A stretch of 64,000 nt of DNA, taken from the NCBI RefSeq assembly GCF_000715015.1, contig NZ_JMIW01000004.1:62001-126000 (forward strand), in the 5' to 3' direction. Shown in pieces: positions 1 through 9,281 of the stretch. The first letter of the stretch is position 1. Each line of letters starts with the position of its first letter. A model generated the notes under the pieces. That model did no database searches, was not told where the DNA came from, and saw nothing but the letters and a program-made list of their open reading frames with translations. Position numbers and translations under genes: made by a program. This DNA is from Erythrobacter longus (GTDB lineage Bacteria; Pseudomonadota; Alphaproteobacteria; Sphingomonadales; Sphingomonadaceae).

Positions 1-1
1 A

Positions 2-322
2 ACCGGCCCCGAAGACGCCGCAATCCGCCTGATCGAAGCCATGGCGAGCGATGCCGTCCTGCCCGGTTTCACCGCACGCGCCGAAATCTCCGCGCCGCGC
101 CGCACTGGCGGGATCGAGGTTCAGCTCGTCGCCGAATACCAGGGCGATGAACTCACCGGGCAGCGCTTCCTCATCCGTAACCTCGGCAAGGAGAGCCTTG
201 CCCTTGCGGAAGAGCGCGAAGCGCCTGCAGGCGCGCTTGCCTTTGCTTATGGCCGCGAAAGCCTCGCCCCCGGTGAAGCCACCAGCGCCTTCCTCGTCTT
301 CGCGAAGGGAGGGCTCAAGTGA
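2..322 (+). CDS. traK: TraK, C-terminal part (cut by window edge)
   Basis: This is the end of a reading frame that is open to the left edge, so only about 106 residues are visible. They include a beta-rich tail with the stretch FLIRNLGKESLALAEE and end just before traB. In F-type systems TraK is the periplasmic secretin-like ring protein that binds TraV and TraB in the outer part of the conjugation channel. The name rests on its place directly before traB and on the tail pattern (rigid beta segments and a loop with PGE). The signal peptide and most of the protein lie outside the window. Its stop codon overlaps the traB start. Confidence 0.72.
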   Translation, partial: TGPEDAAIRLIEAMASDAVLPGFTARAEISAPRRTGGIEVQLVAEYQGDELTGQRFLIRNLGKESLALAEEREAPAGALAFAYGRESLAPGEATSAFLVFAKGGLK

Positions 323-1644
323 TGGCAGTCGCACCAGCAAAACCGGAAAGCCCCAAGGCCAAGCCTGTGCCAGGCTCGCCGCAAGCCCGTGAGAGCGGAC
401 GCCGCAATCTCAATTCGCAGATCGCGCAGCGCCAGAAACTGCTGCTCGCCGGGATCGGGGCCATCGCGCTCATCGGCGGCGGGATGTTCATCTTCAGCGA
501 CGACGGTGACGACGCTGGCGCAGATGCGAATGGCGCTACGACGATCGACACCGGCAGCCTCGTCAATCGCAACCTGTCACAGCGCGAGTTCGTCGCGAGC
601 TACGGCAACCGGCTCGATGCGCAGGGCAAGGCTATCAAGGATCTGGAAGAAGCACAGCTGCCGCGCTCGCAGGTTCAGGAGGAACTCGAAGCGCTGCGCA
701 GCGAGAACGCGCAGATGCGCTCCGACGGCCAAGCCGCGATCGATGCGATCTCGGCCGAAAACGCCGCCTTGCGCTCGCAGCTAAGCCAGGCGACCAGACC
801 CTCATCAGAGCCTTTACCCGTGCCGCCACCGCCGGCCTATGGTCCCGGGGTCAGCAACGCTGCGGCAATCCAGTCGCCGCAGCCCGGGGCACCGGCACAG
901 GGCGGCGAGCTCAGCCTGATGAGTTTCACCGATGATGCGGGCAAGGACGGCAAGCCGAAAGGCACCGAGACAGCGCCTGCCCTGCTGCTCGAAGCGAGCC
1001 GCGACTACCTGCCGCCCAACAGCTACGCACCGGCAACGGTCATCGTCGGCGTCGATGCGTCGACCGGCGTTGCGAGCCAGAGCGATCCACTTCCCGTGGT
1101 CCTCAGGATCACCGGTCCGGCCCGCTCGGTCATGCGCGGCAACAAGCTGCTCACCACCGACATCACCGGCTGCCTCGTCAACGGTGCAGCGCGCGGCGAT
1201 CTCTCGGCCGAGAAGGTCTACGTCAAGCTGGTGCGGATGACCTGCGCGCAGCCCGGCGGACGGTTTGCGGTCAGCGAAGTCAAAGGCTTCATCTCCTTTG
1301 CCGGCAAGTCGGGAGTACGCGGCCGCGTGGTCAGCCGTGAAGGCAGCCTCGTCAGTCAGGCGCTGCTCGCCGGGATTGTGGGCGGCTTCGGCCGCGGCTT
1401 TTCCGCCAACGCCAACGGCATCTTCACCGGACAAGTGGGGAGCAACGGCCAGCGCGAAGCCCTCTCACCGACCGACATTCTTGCTGGCGGGTTCGGGCAA
1501 GGCGCGGGCGACGCTGCTGACACCGTATCCCGCTACCTCATTGAACGCGCAGAACAATATCAACCAGTCGTCGAGATGCCGACCGGCATCGAGGTCGAGA
1601 TCGTCTTTCTCGACGGCGTCCATGTCAGGAGCTCTTCCCAATGA
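322..1644 (+). CDS. traB: TraB, inner-membrane scaffold of F-type conjugation channel
   Basis: TraB is the VirB10-like protein that spans from the inner membrane to the outer-membrane ring of the transfer channel. The sequence shows a short basic cytoplasmic N-terminus, one membrane segment (LLAGIGAIALIGGGMFIF, about residues 34-52), a coiled-coil-like stretch near residues 100-155, a proline-rich hinge (PLPVPPPPAYGPG), and a C-terminal beta domain ending in PTGIEVEIVFLDGVHV. That is the usual TraB architecture and length (440 residues). I chose the ATG at 322, eight bases after AAGGGAGGG; a GTG one codon upstream is possible. Its stop overlaps the next start by ATGA. Confidence 0.92.
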   Translation: MAVAPAKPESPKAKPVPGSPQARESGRRNLNSQIAQRQKLLLAGIGAIALIGGGMFIFSDDGDDAGADANGATTIDTGSLVNRNLSQREFVASYGNRLDAQGKAIKDLEEAQLPRSQVQEELEALRSENAQMRSDGQAAIDAISAENAALRSQLSQATRPSSEPLPVPPPPAYGPGVSNAAAIQSPQPGAPAQGGELSLMSFTDDAGKDGKPKGTETAPALLLEASRDYLPPNSYAPATVIVGVDASTGVASQSDPLPVVLRITGPARSVMRGNKLLTTDITGCLVNGAARGDLSAEKVYVKLVRMTCAQPGGRFAVSEVKGFISFAGKSGVRGRVVSREGSLVSQALLAGIVGGFGRGFSANANGIFTGQVGSNGQREALSPTDILAGGFGQGAGDAADTVSRYLIERAEQYQPVVEMPTGIEVEIVFLDGVHVRSSSQ

Positions 1645-2510
1645 ACTACAATGATTATCGGCCGGGCCTGAAGGCCCGCGCCGCCCACTTCGCCCTGGCC
1701 TGCTCAGGTGCCGCCGCCGTGCTTACCCTCGGGGTTTCGGCCGTCACGGCCATGCCGGCATCGGCTGCGGCGCTGGCGAGCGATGTTGCGCAGGCCCTGA
1801 AGCTGCGCCTGCCCAAAACGCCCATCGATGCAATCGACTGCGACAGGCTCGGACCATGGTGTGAAGTCGTCTCGAACGACACGCTGTTCTATATCGACGA
1901 AACAGCGCGCTACCTGTTCGTGGGCCGGCTCTACGACATGGAAGAACGGCGTGACGTAACCGCTGCGCGGCTGCTCGAACTCAACCCAGACCTGCTTGCC
2001 GCCAGTGCGCCGCGGGCCGGAGGCGAAGCCCGACCGGGCCGTGAACGGCCTGCAAGAGCGGCTGCCGCCCATGTTGATCTCTCCACCCTTCCGGCAGCGG
2101 GCGCGATCCACTGGGGCAACCCCAAGGGCGAAAAGCTGGTGGTCTTCTCGGATTTTCAATGCGGCTATTGCCAGCGCCTCGCGAGCGAACTCGCAAAGGC
2201 AAAGGTCCATGTCGAAGAGCGGCCGATTTCAATCTTCGGTGCAGCGAGCCGCAAGCTTTCCGAAGCGGTGATCTGCGCAAAGGATCCGGTAAAGGCTCTG
2301 CATGCGGCCTATGCCGGACAGGCTCCCGCGAGCCGCAAGGCCTGTAGCAAAGCCAAGGCGCTCGATGCCAACGAGGCCTTTGCCAAGGCCAACGGTTTCA
2401 ACGGTACGCCGGTGATCGTGCGCGCCCGCGATGGGGCCGTGATCCATGGCTACCGCGATGCTGCAACAATCCGCCGCTTCGCAGCCGACCCAAAAGGAAG
2501 CGGACAATGA
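1641..2510 (+). CDS. DsbC-like periplasmic thiol:disulfide isomerase
   Basis: This is a 289-residue exported protein with an N-terminal hydrophobic signal, a DsbC-type dimerisation region near residues 50-110 (LFYIDETARYLFVGRLYDME) and a thioredoxin-fold domain carrying the CGYC active site in FSDFQCGYCQRLASEL. DsbC-family proteins reshuffle wrong disulfide bonds. In F-type transfer operons they are thought to fold the cysteine-rich TraN, TraU and TraH, all encoded downstream here. The linker between domains is Ala/Arg-rich. It starts at an ATGA overlap with traB and overlaps traV at its end, so translation is probably coupled. Confidence 0.88.
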   Translation: MNYNDYRPGLKARAAHFALACSGAAAVLTLGVSAVTAMPASAAALASDVAQALKLRLPKTPIDAIDCDRLGPWCEVVSNDTLFYIDETARYLFVGRLYDMEERRDVTAARLLELNPDLLAASAPRAGGEARPGRERPARAAAAHVDLSTLPAAGAIHWGNPKGEKLVVFSDFQCGYCQRLASELAKAKVHVEERPISIFGAASRKLSEAVICAKDPVKALHAAYAGQAPASRKACSKAKALDANEAFAKANGFNGTPVIVRARDGAVIHGYRDAATIRRFAADPKGSGQ

Positions 2511-3079
2511 GCCGGCTCTCGATCCCGCGGGCAGCCGCGCTGGCAGCGCCGCTGGTCCTCGCCAGCGCCTGCACCAGCTTTGGAAGCAATGTGAACGGCA
2601 GTTTCGCCTGCCGTGCGCCTGATGGAACCTGCGCGCCCACCTCGGCGATTGATGCCGGGGCAACCGGCATCGACGGGGCTGACGCCAAAGAAACGCACCG
2701 GCCCTTGCCCAGAACAGGCGAGGCGGTCCGACGTCTGCAGGTCGTCATCGCTGCCTACCGCGATGAAGCGGGCCGGGACCATGAAGCGCGGGTCGTGCAC
2801 CTGACGCTGCCCGAAGCTGTCGGAACGGGTTGGCGCGCACCGCAAGGGCGTCGCGACATCCTTCGCTCACTGGGCGCGACCATTGCCGCAACCCGCGAGG
2901 CAGACCGCGCACCTCGAGACAACCACGACGAAGAATTGCCGGAACAGCTGTTTATCCCCCTGCAGCCCGTTCCGGCGATGCCCGGCGCCAACGCGCCGGA
3001 ACCCGGGGGACTTGGCTCGTTTTCCCCTCCCCGCGAGCCGGTCCCCCACCCTGACACAGATGAAGGAGAGAGCCAGTGA
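2507..3079 (+). CDS. traV: TraV, outer-membrane lipoprotein of the transfer channel
   Basis: The 190-residue product begins with a lipoprotein signal whose lipobox is LASAC, with the lipidated cysteine near residue 22. TraV anchors the TraK/TraB ring in the outer membrane. Two further cysteines (FACRAPDGTCAP) match the TraV pattern of a small Cys-containing N-terminal region, and the rest is proline-rich and low in predicted structure. Position between the DsbC-like gene and traC fits the F-type order. Overlaps of four bases on both sides indicate coupled translation. Confidence 0.85.
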   Translation: MSRLSIPRAAALAAPLVLASACTSFGSNVNGSFACRAPDGTCAPTSAIDAGATGIDGADAKETHRPLPRTGEAVRRLQVVIAAYRDEAGRDHEARVVHLTLPEAVGTGWRAPQGRRDILRSLGATIAATREADRAPRDNHDEELPEQLFIPLQPVPAMPGANAPEPGGLGSFSPPREPVPHPDTDEGESQ

Positions 3080-5619
3080 CGCTATCCCTTGCTGCCGCAC
3101 GCGATGCGCTGTCGCGCAAGCTCTTTGCCGATACATCGCGACCTGAAAGAGAACGGGCACATTTCGGGCTCGACATGCTTTCCGACTGGCTCCCTTACCG
3201 GGTCTATGACGAAGCTGCGAAGCTCTACCGCAACGCGCGCTCGAAAGGCTTTGTCCTCGAAGTCACGCCGCTCATCGGGGCCGACGAACAGACCGGCGAG
3301 ATCCTTGGGCAGTTCTTTTCCGAAGGACTGCCGCAGGGTGCCTGCCTCCAGGTCCTGAACTTCGCATCTCCGCGGATCGGCAATGTCGTCGCACCCTGGT
3401 TTGCTCCGCGCTACGAGCAAGGCGGCATCTATGAAGCGATCGCGAGAGCGCGGACCAATCGCCTCTATGATCTCGTCTGGAATTCGGGTTCGGCGCATGC
3501 ACCCTTCCATGCTCGCAATGCCCGCGTGATCGTCTCGCTGGGTGTGCCGGTGCCCGGTAACGTCACCGATGCCGAGCTCTCCGAATGCCGCGAAGGGCTG
3601 ATGGGCATGCTCCAATCGCTCGGGTTGCAAGCGCAGGAACTGCGCCCCAACGGCCTCTTGTCGCTGATCGACGAGCTGACTTCACCCACGACGGCACACG
3701 AACCGGACACGCATAGCTGGAACCCGCACGATACGCTCGATACCCAAGCGATCCGGCGCGATATCGAACTCGAGGTCGAGGGTGATCGCATGATCCTCAG
3801 GACCGAGCGGTTCCGCGAGACCGGGCGCGATGCGCACGGCAATCCCGAAGTGGGCGAATGCTATCCCGACCATTTCGATGTGCGCCATTATGCCGTTCGT
3901 TCGACTCCGGAACGCTGGGCGCCATGGGAATGCGCACGGCTTATCGGCGACATGTTCGCCGATAAGCTTCGGTTCCCCTGTCCGACGGCGACCATGCTGT
4001 GCCTCGTCTATCCTGACCAGGAAGCCGCCTCGGCGCGGGCGGGCTTCAAGTTCATGCGCACGACCAGCCTCAGCCAGACCAAGAGTGCGAGCTTCCTGCC
4101 AAAGCTTGCCGAGCAGTCGGCCGAATGGCGCCATGTTCAGGCCGAGCTCCAGGCGGGCAAGAAGCTCGTCAAACTCTTCTACGGGCTCACAAGCATCTCG
4201 CCGCTCGGTGAGGGCGATGCGCATGAGCGGGTGATCAAGGCCGTCTACAAGGCGGCTGGCTGGGACCTCGCCGATGAACGCTTCCTTCAGCTGCAAGGCC
4301 TTGTCGCGGCCTTTCCGCTAAGCCTTGCGGACGGGCTTGCCCACGACATGGCGCGCCTTAAGCGCCTCAAGACCATGCTCTCGACCACGGCGGCGCATAT
4401 CGCCCCGATGCAGGGCGAGTATCTTGGCGGCAATATCCCGCACTTGCTGCTCGTCGGCCGGCGCGGCCAGCCCTTCTGGTGGTCGCCCTTCGAGAACGAT
4501 GCGGGCAACCACAATATCGCGATCTGCGGAAAATCGGGTTCGGGCAAGTCCGTGCTCTTGCAGGAGCTTTGCGCGGCTTTGCGCGGCGCGGGCGCAAAGG
4601 TCGTGGTGATCGATGACGGACGCAGTTTCGAGCATTCGGTCAAACTGCAGGGCGGGCGCTTTGTCGAGTTCACGCTCGCCTCGGGATTTTCGCTCAATCC
4701 CTTCTCGATGGTCGATGATGCGCGCGCGCATGAAGACGAGGATTATCGGCTCGACTGTTTCGCGATGATCAAGGCCATGGTGGGCCAGATGGCGCGTCCA
4801 AGCTCAGCGCCCAGCGATACCGAGCGCGGCCTGATCGATCAGGCCGTCACCGCAACCTGGGACGCGCTGGGCAGCGGCGCATCGGTCGACGATGTTGCGC
4901 ACGCGCTGCAAGGCTCGGATAGCGAAGCGGGCCGAGATCTTGCCACCGCGATCGCGCCCTTCTGCCGCGGCGGCAGCTATGGCGGGTTCTTCTCCGGCAA
5001 AGCGAGTTTCGCGCTCGACGATGATTTCACCGTCTTCGAGATGAGCGATCTTGCAAGCCGCGAGGAACTCAGAAGCGTTGTGCTCTCGGCGATAATGTTC
5101 ATGACCGGCCAGGCGATGACGCGCTCATCGCGTGCCACCAAGAAGCTGCTGCTGATCGACGAGGCCTGGGCGATGCTCAAAGGCGGCTCGATGGGCGAAT
5201 TCGTTGAAAGCTATGCCCGGACTGCGCGCAAATATGGCGGCGCGCTCGCGACTGCGACCCAGTCCTTGAACGACTATTACAAGTCGGATGGCGCGCGCGC
5301 CGCGCTCGAGAACAGCGACTGGATGCTGGTGCTCCAGCAGAAAGCCGAGACGATTGCGGATTTCAGGGCGAATGCGCGGCTCGACATGGACGATCGCACC
5401 GAGACCCTGATCCGCTCCCTGAAGCGATCGGGTACCGAATACAGTGAGATCTTCATTAAAGGGCCTGAGACCGAAGCGGTCGGACGCCTGGTCCTCGATC
5501 CCTTTTCGGCGACGATCTATTCCTCCGATCCGGACACCTATGCCGCGATCCAGGATCATGAGCGGCGCGGGCACTCTCTCTCCGATGCGATCCGCATGGT
5601 CGCAGGAGGTGGGCAATGA
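3076..5619 (+). CDS. traC: TraC, ATPase of type IV secretion
   Basis: TraC is the VirB4-type ATPase that powers pilus assembly and DNA transfer at the inner membrane. In this 847-residue protein the Walker A motif is ICGKSGSGKSVLLQEL (about residues 482-497) and Walker B is KLLLIDEAWAML (about 690-701). The N-terminal half is the TraC/VirB4 docking region. The conserved QSLNDYY segment follows Walker B. I accept the GTG start, which sits five bases after AAGGAGAG and overlaps the traV stop as GTGA. Length and motif spacing are normal for the family, with no sign of damage. Confidence 0.95.
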   Translation: MTLSLAAARDALSRKLFADTSRPERERAHFGLDMLSDWLPYRVYDEAAKLYRNARSKGFVLEVTPLIGADEQTGEILGQFFSEGLPQGACLQVLNFASPRIGNVVAPWFAPRYEQGGIYEAIARARTNRLYDLVWNSGSAHAPFHARNARVIVSLGVPVPGNVTDAELSECREGLMGMLQSLGLQAQELRPNGLLSLIDELTSPTTAHEPDTHSWNPHDTLDTQAIRRDIELEVEGDRMILRTERFRETGRDAHGNPEVGECYPDHFDVRHYAVRSTPERWAPWECARLIGDMFADKLRFPCPTATMLCLVYPDQEAASARAGFKFMRTTSLSQTKSASFLPKLAEQSAEWRHVQAELQAGKKLVKLFYGLTSISPLGEGDAHERVIKAVYKAAGWDLADERFLQLQGLVAAFPLSLADGLAHDMARLKRLKTMLSTTAAHIAPMQGEYLGGNIPHLLLVGRRGQPFWWSPFENDAGNHNIAICGKSGSGKSVLLQELCAALRGAGAKVVVIDDGRSFEHSVKLQGGRFVEFTLASGFSLNPFSMVDDARAHEDEDYRLDCFAMIKAMVGQMARPSSAPSDTERGLIDQAVTATWDALGSGASVDDVAHALQGSDSEAGRDLATAIAPFCRGGSYGGFFSGKASFALDDDFTVFEMSDLASREELRSVVLSAIMFMTGQAMTRSSRATKKLLLIDEAWAMLKGGSMGEFVESYARTARKYGGALATATQSLNDYYKSDGARAALENSDWMLVLQQKAETIADFRANARLDMDDRTETLIRSLKRSGTEYSEIFIKGPETEAVGRLVLDPFSATIYSSDPDTYAAIQDHERRGHSLSDAIRMVAGGGQ

Positions 5620-5996
5620 TGGTCTCTCATCTGACCGACCGGGTCGAACCGCCAAATGCCAGAGCGCTCCTGCCCATCATGCAGGGGACATGCTTCGTTC
5701 TGATCGAAACGACGCGCTTTGCTGCAACGTCGCTTTGCATCGCGCTTGGCCTGCCGCTCGCTCTGTTCCTGTTTGTCGCAGGCTGGGACTTGCACGCGCT
5801 TTTCGCGCAGCTGGGCAATCTCTCGGACCGTTACCTTGAAGCGGACACCCTGCGCCGCAGCCTGTTCAGTTTGGACCTGCAGATTGGCTTCCTTGTCACG
5901 GCCGGGACGGTGACGCTGTTTCGCATGCCGCGTTTTCTGCAGCGGCTGATCGACGACCTCGAGACCCACACTGACAGGGAGCCACGCCGTGACTGA
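5616..5996 (+). CDS. Small membrane protein of unknown function in tra operon
   Basis: I do not recognise this 126-residue protein. It has one clear hydrophobic segment near residues 38-58 (LCIALGLPLALFLFVAG) and a second, weaker one near 89-104 (IGFLVTAGTVTLFRM), so it is probably an inner-membrane protein with both ends on the same side. It sits between traC and trbI, where the F plasmid has no such gene, and it is joined to both by overlaps (ATGATG at the traC stop, 8 bases with trbI). The context suggests a clade-specific accessory of the transfer machine. An assembly or entry-exclusion role would be only a guess. Confidence 0.7.
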   Translation: MMVSHLTDRVEPPNARALLPIMQGTCFVLIETTRFAATSLCIALGLPLALFLFVAGWDLHALFAQLGNLSDRYLEADTLRRSLFSLDLQIGFLVTAGTVTLFRMPRFLQRLIDDLETHTDREPRRD

Positions 5997-6375
5997 TACG
6001 AGCCAATCGCCAACTTTCAAGCGCGCCCTGCTGGTGCGGATTGTAGCGGTGCTAGCGATCGCCTGTGCACTTCTTTGGGCAGCGTGGGTCAGCCGCGAGC
6101 TGAGCGAGCCGCGCCAGGAGATCGTCACCGTCCGGCTCGCCGAGACCATTGCCGCTTTCGTCGATGCCGAAGCGCGTGGGGCACAGGATCCCGAAGCCAG
6201 CCAGGCGCGTGTTCTCGCCTTCCTGAAAGCCTCCGAACGCGCGGTGACAGAGATGGGAACAAATGGCCGCGTGGTGCTGGTCGGTGAAGCGGTGCTCGCG
6301 GGCGGTGTTCCCGACGCAACCGATGAACTGCGCATGCGGATTGCCCGCCAGCTCGGAGAAGGAGGCGAGCAATGA
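5989..6375 (+). CDS. trbI: TrbI, accessory protein of F-type transfer
   Basis: This 128-residue protein has a short cytoplasmic tail, one N-terminal membrane segment (VRIVAVLAIACALLWAAWV, about residues 16-34) and a periplasmic domain ending in the pattern ALLAG-like VLVGEAVLAGGVPDATDELRMRIA that TrbI proteins share. In F, TrbI affects pilus outgrowth and retraction. Gene order (after traC, before traW) agrees. The start is GTG at 5989 in GTGACTGAT, close behind GGGAG. It ends in an ATGA overlap with the S26 peptidase gene. Confidence 0.82.
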   Translation: MTDTSQSPTFKRALLVRIVAVLAIACALLWAAWVSRELSEPRQEIVTVRLAETIAAFVDAEARGAQDPEASQARVLAFLKASERAVTEMGTNGRVVLVGEAVLAGGVPDATDELRMRIARQLGEGGEQ

Positions 6376-6893
6376 CAAGCCTCAACAAACGGATCTTACA
6401 GACACTCAAACGTCCGCTCGTGCTGACCGCGCTGGTCATGCTTCCCGTTGGATGGAGCGCTGTCGATGCTTTCAGCAAAGATCACGCCTTTCTGATCAAT
6501 GCGAGCCCGAGCCTGCCCAACTGGGCCTTCTGGCTCGATAAGCACGCGCCAATCGCGCGCGGCAGCCTGATCTTTTTCGAGCCACCGCAAAGCGAGCTCG
6601 TCGAAGCGCACTTCGGACGAGGCGCGCAGCTCTTCGGCAAGCGGGTCCTGGGCGTGCCGGGCGATGTCGTCAGCCATCACGGCAAAGTGGTATTCGTCAA
6701 CGGCCAAAAGGTTGCCACTCGCCTCGAAGAGACCAGCCTCGGCATCGCCCTTCACAAAGGCCCCGAAGGTCCAATTCCCGAAGACTGCTTCTACACCGGG
6801 ACTAACCATCCGCGCGGGCTGGACAGCCGCTACGCCGAGATCGGGTTCGTGTGTCGCGGTCAGATCCTCGGCAGCGGGAGGGCAATCCTGTGA
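6372..6893 (+). CDS. S26-family signal peptidase, TraF/LepB-like
   Basis: The 173-residue product is a membrane-anchored serine peptidase of family S26. One N-terminal membrane segment (LVLTALVMLPVGWSAV) is followed by the catalytic serine region NASPSLPNWAFW and the catalytic lysine region GKRVLGVPGDVV, and then by the C-terminal box GTNHPRGLDSRY with the conserved G-x-N-x-x-x-S/D-R pattern. Plasmid-borne relatives such as RP4 TraF process the pilin. Here it may mature the pilin encoded upstream of the window. It lies between trbI and traW, overlapping both by four bases. Confidence 0.88.
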   Translation: MTSLNKRILQTLKRPLVLTALVMLPVGWSAVDAFSKDHAFLINASPSLPNWAFWLDKHAPIARGSLIFFEPPQSELVEAHFGRGAQLFGKRVLGVPGDVVSHHGKVVFVNGQKVATRLEETSLGIALHKGPEGPIPEDCFYTGTNHPRGLDSRYAEIGFVCRGQILGSGRAIL

Positions 6894-7525
6894 AAAAGCT
6901 CCTGGCCCCCTCGATCCTGCTCGCACTTATCCTCTGCCCAGCGCAGGCACTGGCCCGCGACTATGGCCAGCGCGGCACGGTGTTTCCGGTGATCGAGCGC
7001 GATCTGCTTGAACAGATCCATTCGCGCCTCACCCAGATGGAACAATCGGGAGAGACCGCACGGCTCAACAACGAACTGAAACGCCGCACAATTGCGCGAG
7101 TGAACAGGCCTGATCCCGTCGCCGGACTTGTTCGGGCGAGCGAAGCCCGACGCTGGAGTTTCGACCCAACGATCACGCTGGCTGCTGATATCCGTGGTGC
7201 GAAAGGCGAGTTGATCCATGCCGCAGGAACGCGGGTCAATCCGCTCGACAGCGTGCAGTTGCGCAGCCCCCTACTGTTCCTTGATGGCGACGATCCCGAC
7301 CAGCTTGCCTGGGCCCTGAAGCAGGATGCCAATGCCAAGCTGATCCTGGTGAAAGGCGCCCCGCTCGAGCTGATGAAGGCCCGCCAGCGAAGATTCTATT
7401 TCGATCAGGGCGGCAAGCTGACAGCAAAGTTCGGCATTCGATCTGTGCCAGCGCGCGTGCAGCAGGACGGACGTCTCCTCGAAGTAAGCGAGATCGCGCT
7501 GCCGCCCCGAGAGGCCCGGCCATGA
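6890..7525 (+). CDS. traW: TraW, periplasmic conjugation protein
   Basis: TraW is a periplasmic protein needed for F-type pilus assembly, working with TraU and TrbC. I take the GTG at 6890 as start. It gives the signal peptide VKKLLAPSILLALILCPAQALA, overlaps the previous stop as GTGA and follows GGGAGGG by seven bases. The mature protein begins with DYGQRGTVFPVIERDLLE, a hallmark of TraW, and ends with the KFGIRSVPARV block that precedes the C-terminus in TraW proteins. Length is 211 residues, normal for the family. It overlaps traU by four bases. Confidence 0.92.
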   Translation: MKKLLAPSILLALILCPAQALARDYGQRGTVFPVIERDLLEQIHSRLTQMEQSGETARLNNELKRRTIARVNRPDPVAGLVRASEARRWSFDPTITLAADIRGAKGELIHAAGTRVNPLDSVQLRSPLLFLDGDDPDQLAWALKQDANAKLILVKGAPLELMKARQRRFYFDQGGKLTAKFGIRSVPARVQQDGRLLEVSEIALPPREARP

Positions 7526-8535
7526 GCAGCATCCGAGCCTTTCTCATCCTTGTTGCAGCGACATTGTCGCTCGCCTTTGCTTCGCCAGCTTCGGCCGATC
7601 CTGGCCCCGGCAAATGCACCGGCAGCTTCGTCAATCCGATCACCGACATCTGCTGGTCTTGCCTCTTCCCGATCTCGGTCGGCGGGCTCGAAATCTGGCC
7701 GAGCAATCGTCCTGATCCCGACAATCCTGACTTGCCGGTCTGCCTGTGCGGTCTTCGCCCCGGTATCGCGATGGGGTTCTGGGAGCCGGTCCGGCTTGCC
7801 GATGTCAGCATGAAGCCGTGGTGTTTCGTGAATCTCGGCGGCACCAAACTCGATCCCGGCTTCGATATCGGGTTTCGCTCGATCTCTGGTCCTTCAGCTG
7901 TCGGCGGCGCCAGCCAGTATTATTCGAGCTGGCACGTCCACTGGTACGCCTATCCGCTGATCTACTGGATGGAGATCGTCGCCGATTTCCTGTGCCTCGA
8001 GCCGGGCTCGATCGATATTCTCTATATCTCCGAGATCGATCCGCTGTGGCAGGACAGCGAACTCACCGCGATCATCAACCCCGAGGCGGTGCTCTTCGCC
8101 AACCCGCTCGCGCTTGCCGCCTGCGCTGCGGATTGCGCCGCATCGACCGCCAATCTGCCACTCGACGAGATGTTCTGGTGCGCGGGCTGCCAGGGGTCGA
8201 TGTACCCGATGAACGGTAACGTCTCGGCTTCAATCGGGCACGTCCAGGCTTCGCGGCTCGTGCTTTCGCGCTTTGCTTACAAGCTCCACCGCGAACTCGT
8301 ATCCTGGGGAACGATGGGCTCCAAAGGCCTGTGCGGCAAATACCTGATGCCAATAATGCGCAAGCAGCAATACCGCTTCCAGGCCACCAATCCCAATCCG
8401 GCGACAAACGGACGCTACGCCTGTCCGCCAATCGGCACCTCCACCACACTTCAGGAACCCGGACAGATGATCCCCGCCATCGGCGAAGACATGGGATACC
8501 TCGTCTGGCGCAAAAGGAATTGCTGCGCGCTATGA
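7522..8535 (+). CDS. traU: TraU, periplasmic conjugation protein
   Basis: This 337-residue exported protein carries the TraU hallmarks: a signal peptide ending ASPASA, then CTGSFVNPITDICWSCLFPI, the CLCG block near residue 75, and many conserved cysteines (for example AACAADCAAS and MFWCAGCQGSMYPMNG) that need disulfide formation. TraU acts in DNA transfer and pilus assembly in the periplasm. The DsbC-like gene upstream and the thioredoxin-fold TraF downstream fit the cysteine load. Overlaps with traW and trbC are four bases each. Confidence 0.95.
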   Translation: MSSIRAFLILVAATLSLAFASPASADPGPGKCTGSFVNPITDICWSCLFPISVGGLEIWPSNRPDPDNPDLPVCLCGLRPGIAMGFWEPVRLADVSMKPWCFVNLGGTKLDPGFDIGFRSISGPSAVGGASQYYSSWHVHWYAYPLIYWMEIVADFLCLEPGSIDILYISEIDPLWQDSELTAIINPEAVLFANPLALAACAADCAASTANLPLDEMFWCAGCQGSMYPMNGNVSASIGHVQASRLVLSRFAYKLHRELVSWGTMGSKGLCGKYLMPIMRKQQYRFQATNPNPATNGRYACPPIGTSTTLQEPGQMIPAIGEDMGYLVWRKRNCCAL

Positions 8536-9281
8536 ACAAGCATCTCATCATTTTGCCCGTTGGCCTCACGCTTTCGTTGGGCGGCTTGGCGCTCGCCCAG
8601 AGCGTTCCCGACGGCATCGACCTCGACAGGATCCGCGAGCGTGCAGCGCAGCATACCGAAGAAGCGCAAGCGCTCGCGACCAATGTCCGCGAACGTGCCG
8701 AAGCCCTGACCGAGGATGCGCAGGCCGCACAAGTTCAGGCGCAGGCCAACCGCGCATCCTATGGCGACAGTATAGGTGTCACCGAGACGGACGCTGCCCT
8801 CGACCTGGACGCGATGATCGCAAATCAGGCCGCGGCCGAGAAAGCAGTGCTTGAAGGGACTCCGCGCTTCATTGCCTTTGCCAGCCTGTCGATGCCGCCG
8901 GCAGCGTTGAAGGCGCTTGTCCATGACATGACGCGGGCCGGCGGCGTCACCGTCCTGCGCGGCTTCCCGCAAGGAAAGAGCGAGGCGTTCAAGAAGCGGC
9001 TCGCTGCGATCTGGAGCGATAGCAACGAGGCAGGATCGCTCGGCATCGATCCCCGGCTGTTTCGCGCCTTCCAGATCGAGGCCGCGCCGAGCTTCGTCAT
9101 GCTGAGCACCGATTTTGCGCCATGCGACGGGTTCGACTGCTCCAGCAACGTACCGCCGCACGACCGGATCGCGGGCAATATCAGCGTGGCAGAGGTGCTC
9201 GAGACCTTCGCCTCGGGCCGTGGTCCGGGCGCAGAGCTCGCCCGCCTTCATCAGAACCGCCTGGAAGGAGATCAGCGATGA
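8532..9281 (+). CDS. trbC: TrbC, periplasmic conjugation protein
   Basis: The real start is the ATG at 8532, which overlaps the traU stop as ATGA and gives a clean signal peptide (NKHLIILPVGLTLSLGGLAL). A helical, glutamate/alanine-rich region (about residues 35-75) is followed by the F-type TrbC core with FIAFASLSMPPAALKALV and GGVTVLRGFPQG, a thioredoxin-like layout without the redox cysteines. TrbC acts with TraW in pilus assembly. Length is 249 residues. In-frame sequence continues upstream of 8532, but there it only overlaps traU and is not likely to be translated. Confidence 0.9.
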   Translation: MNKHLIILPVGLTLSLGGLALAQSVPDGIDLDRIRERAAQHTEEAQALATNVRERAEALTEDAQAAQVQAQANRASYGDSIGVTETDAALDLDAMIANQAAAEKAVLEGTPRFIAFASLSMPPAALKALVHDMTRAGGVTVLRGFPQGKSEAFKKRLAAIWSDSNEAGSLGIDPRLFRAFQIEAAPSFVMLSTDFAPCDGFDCSSNVPPHDRIAGNISVAEVLETFASGRGPGAELARLHQNRLEGDQR

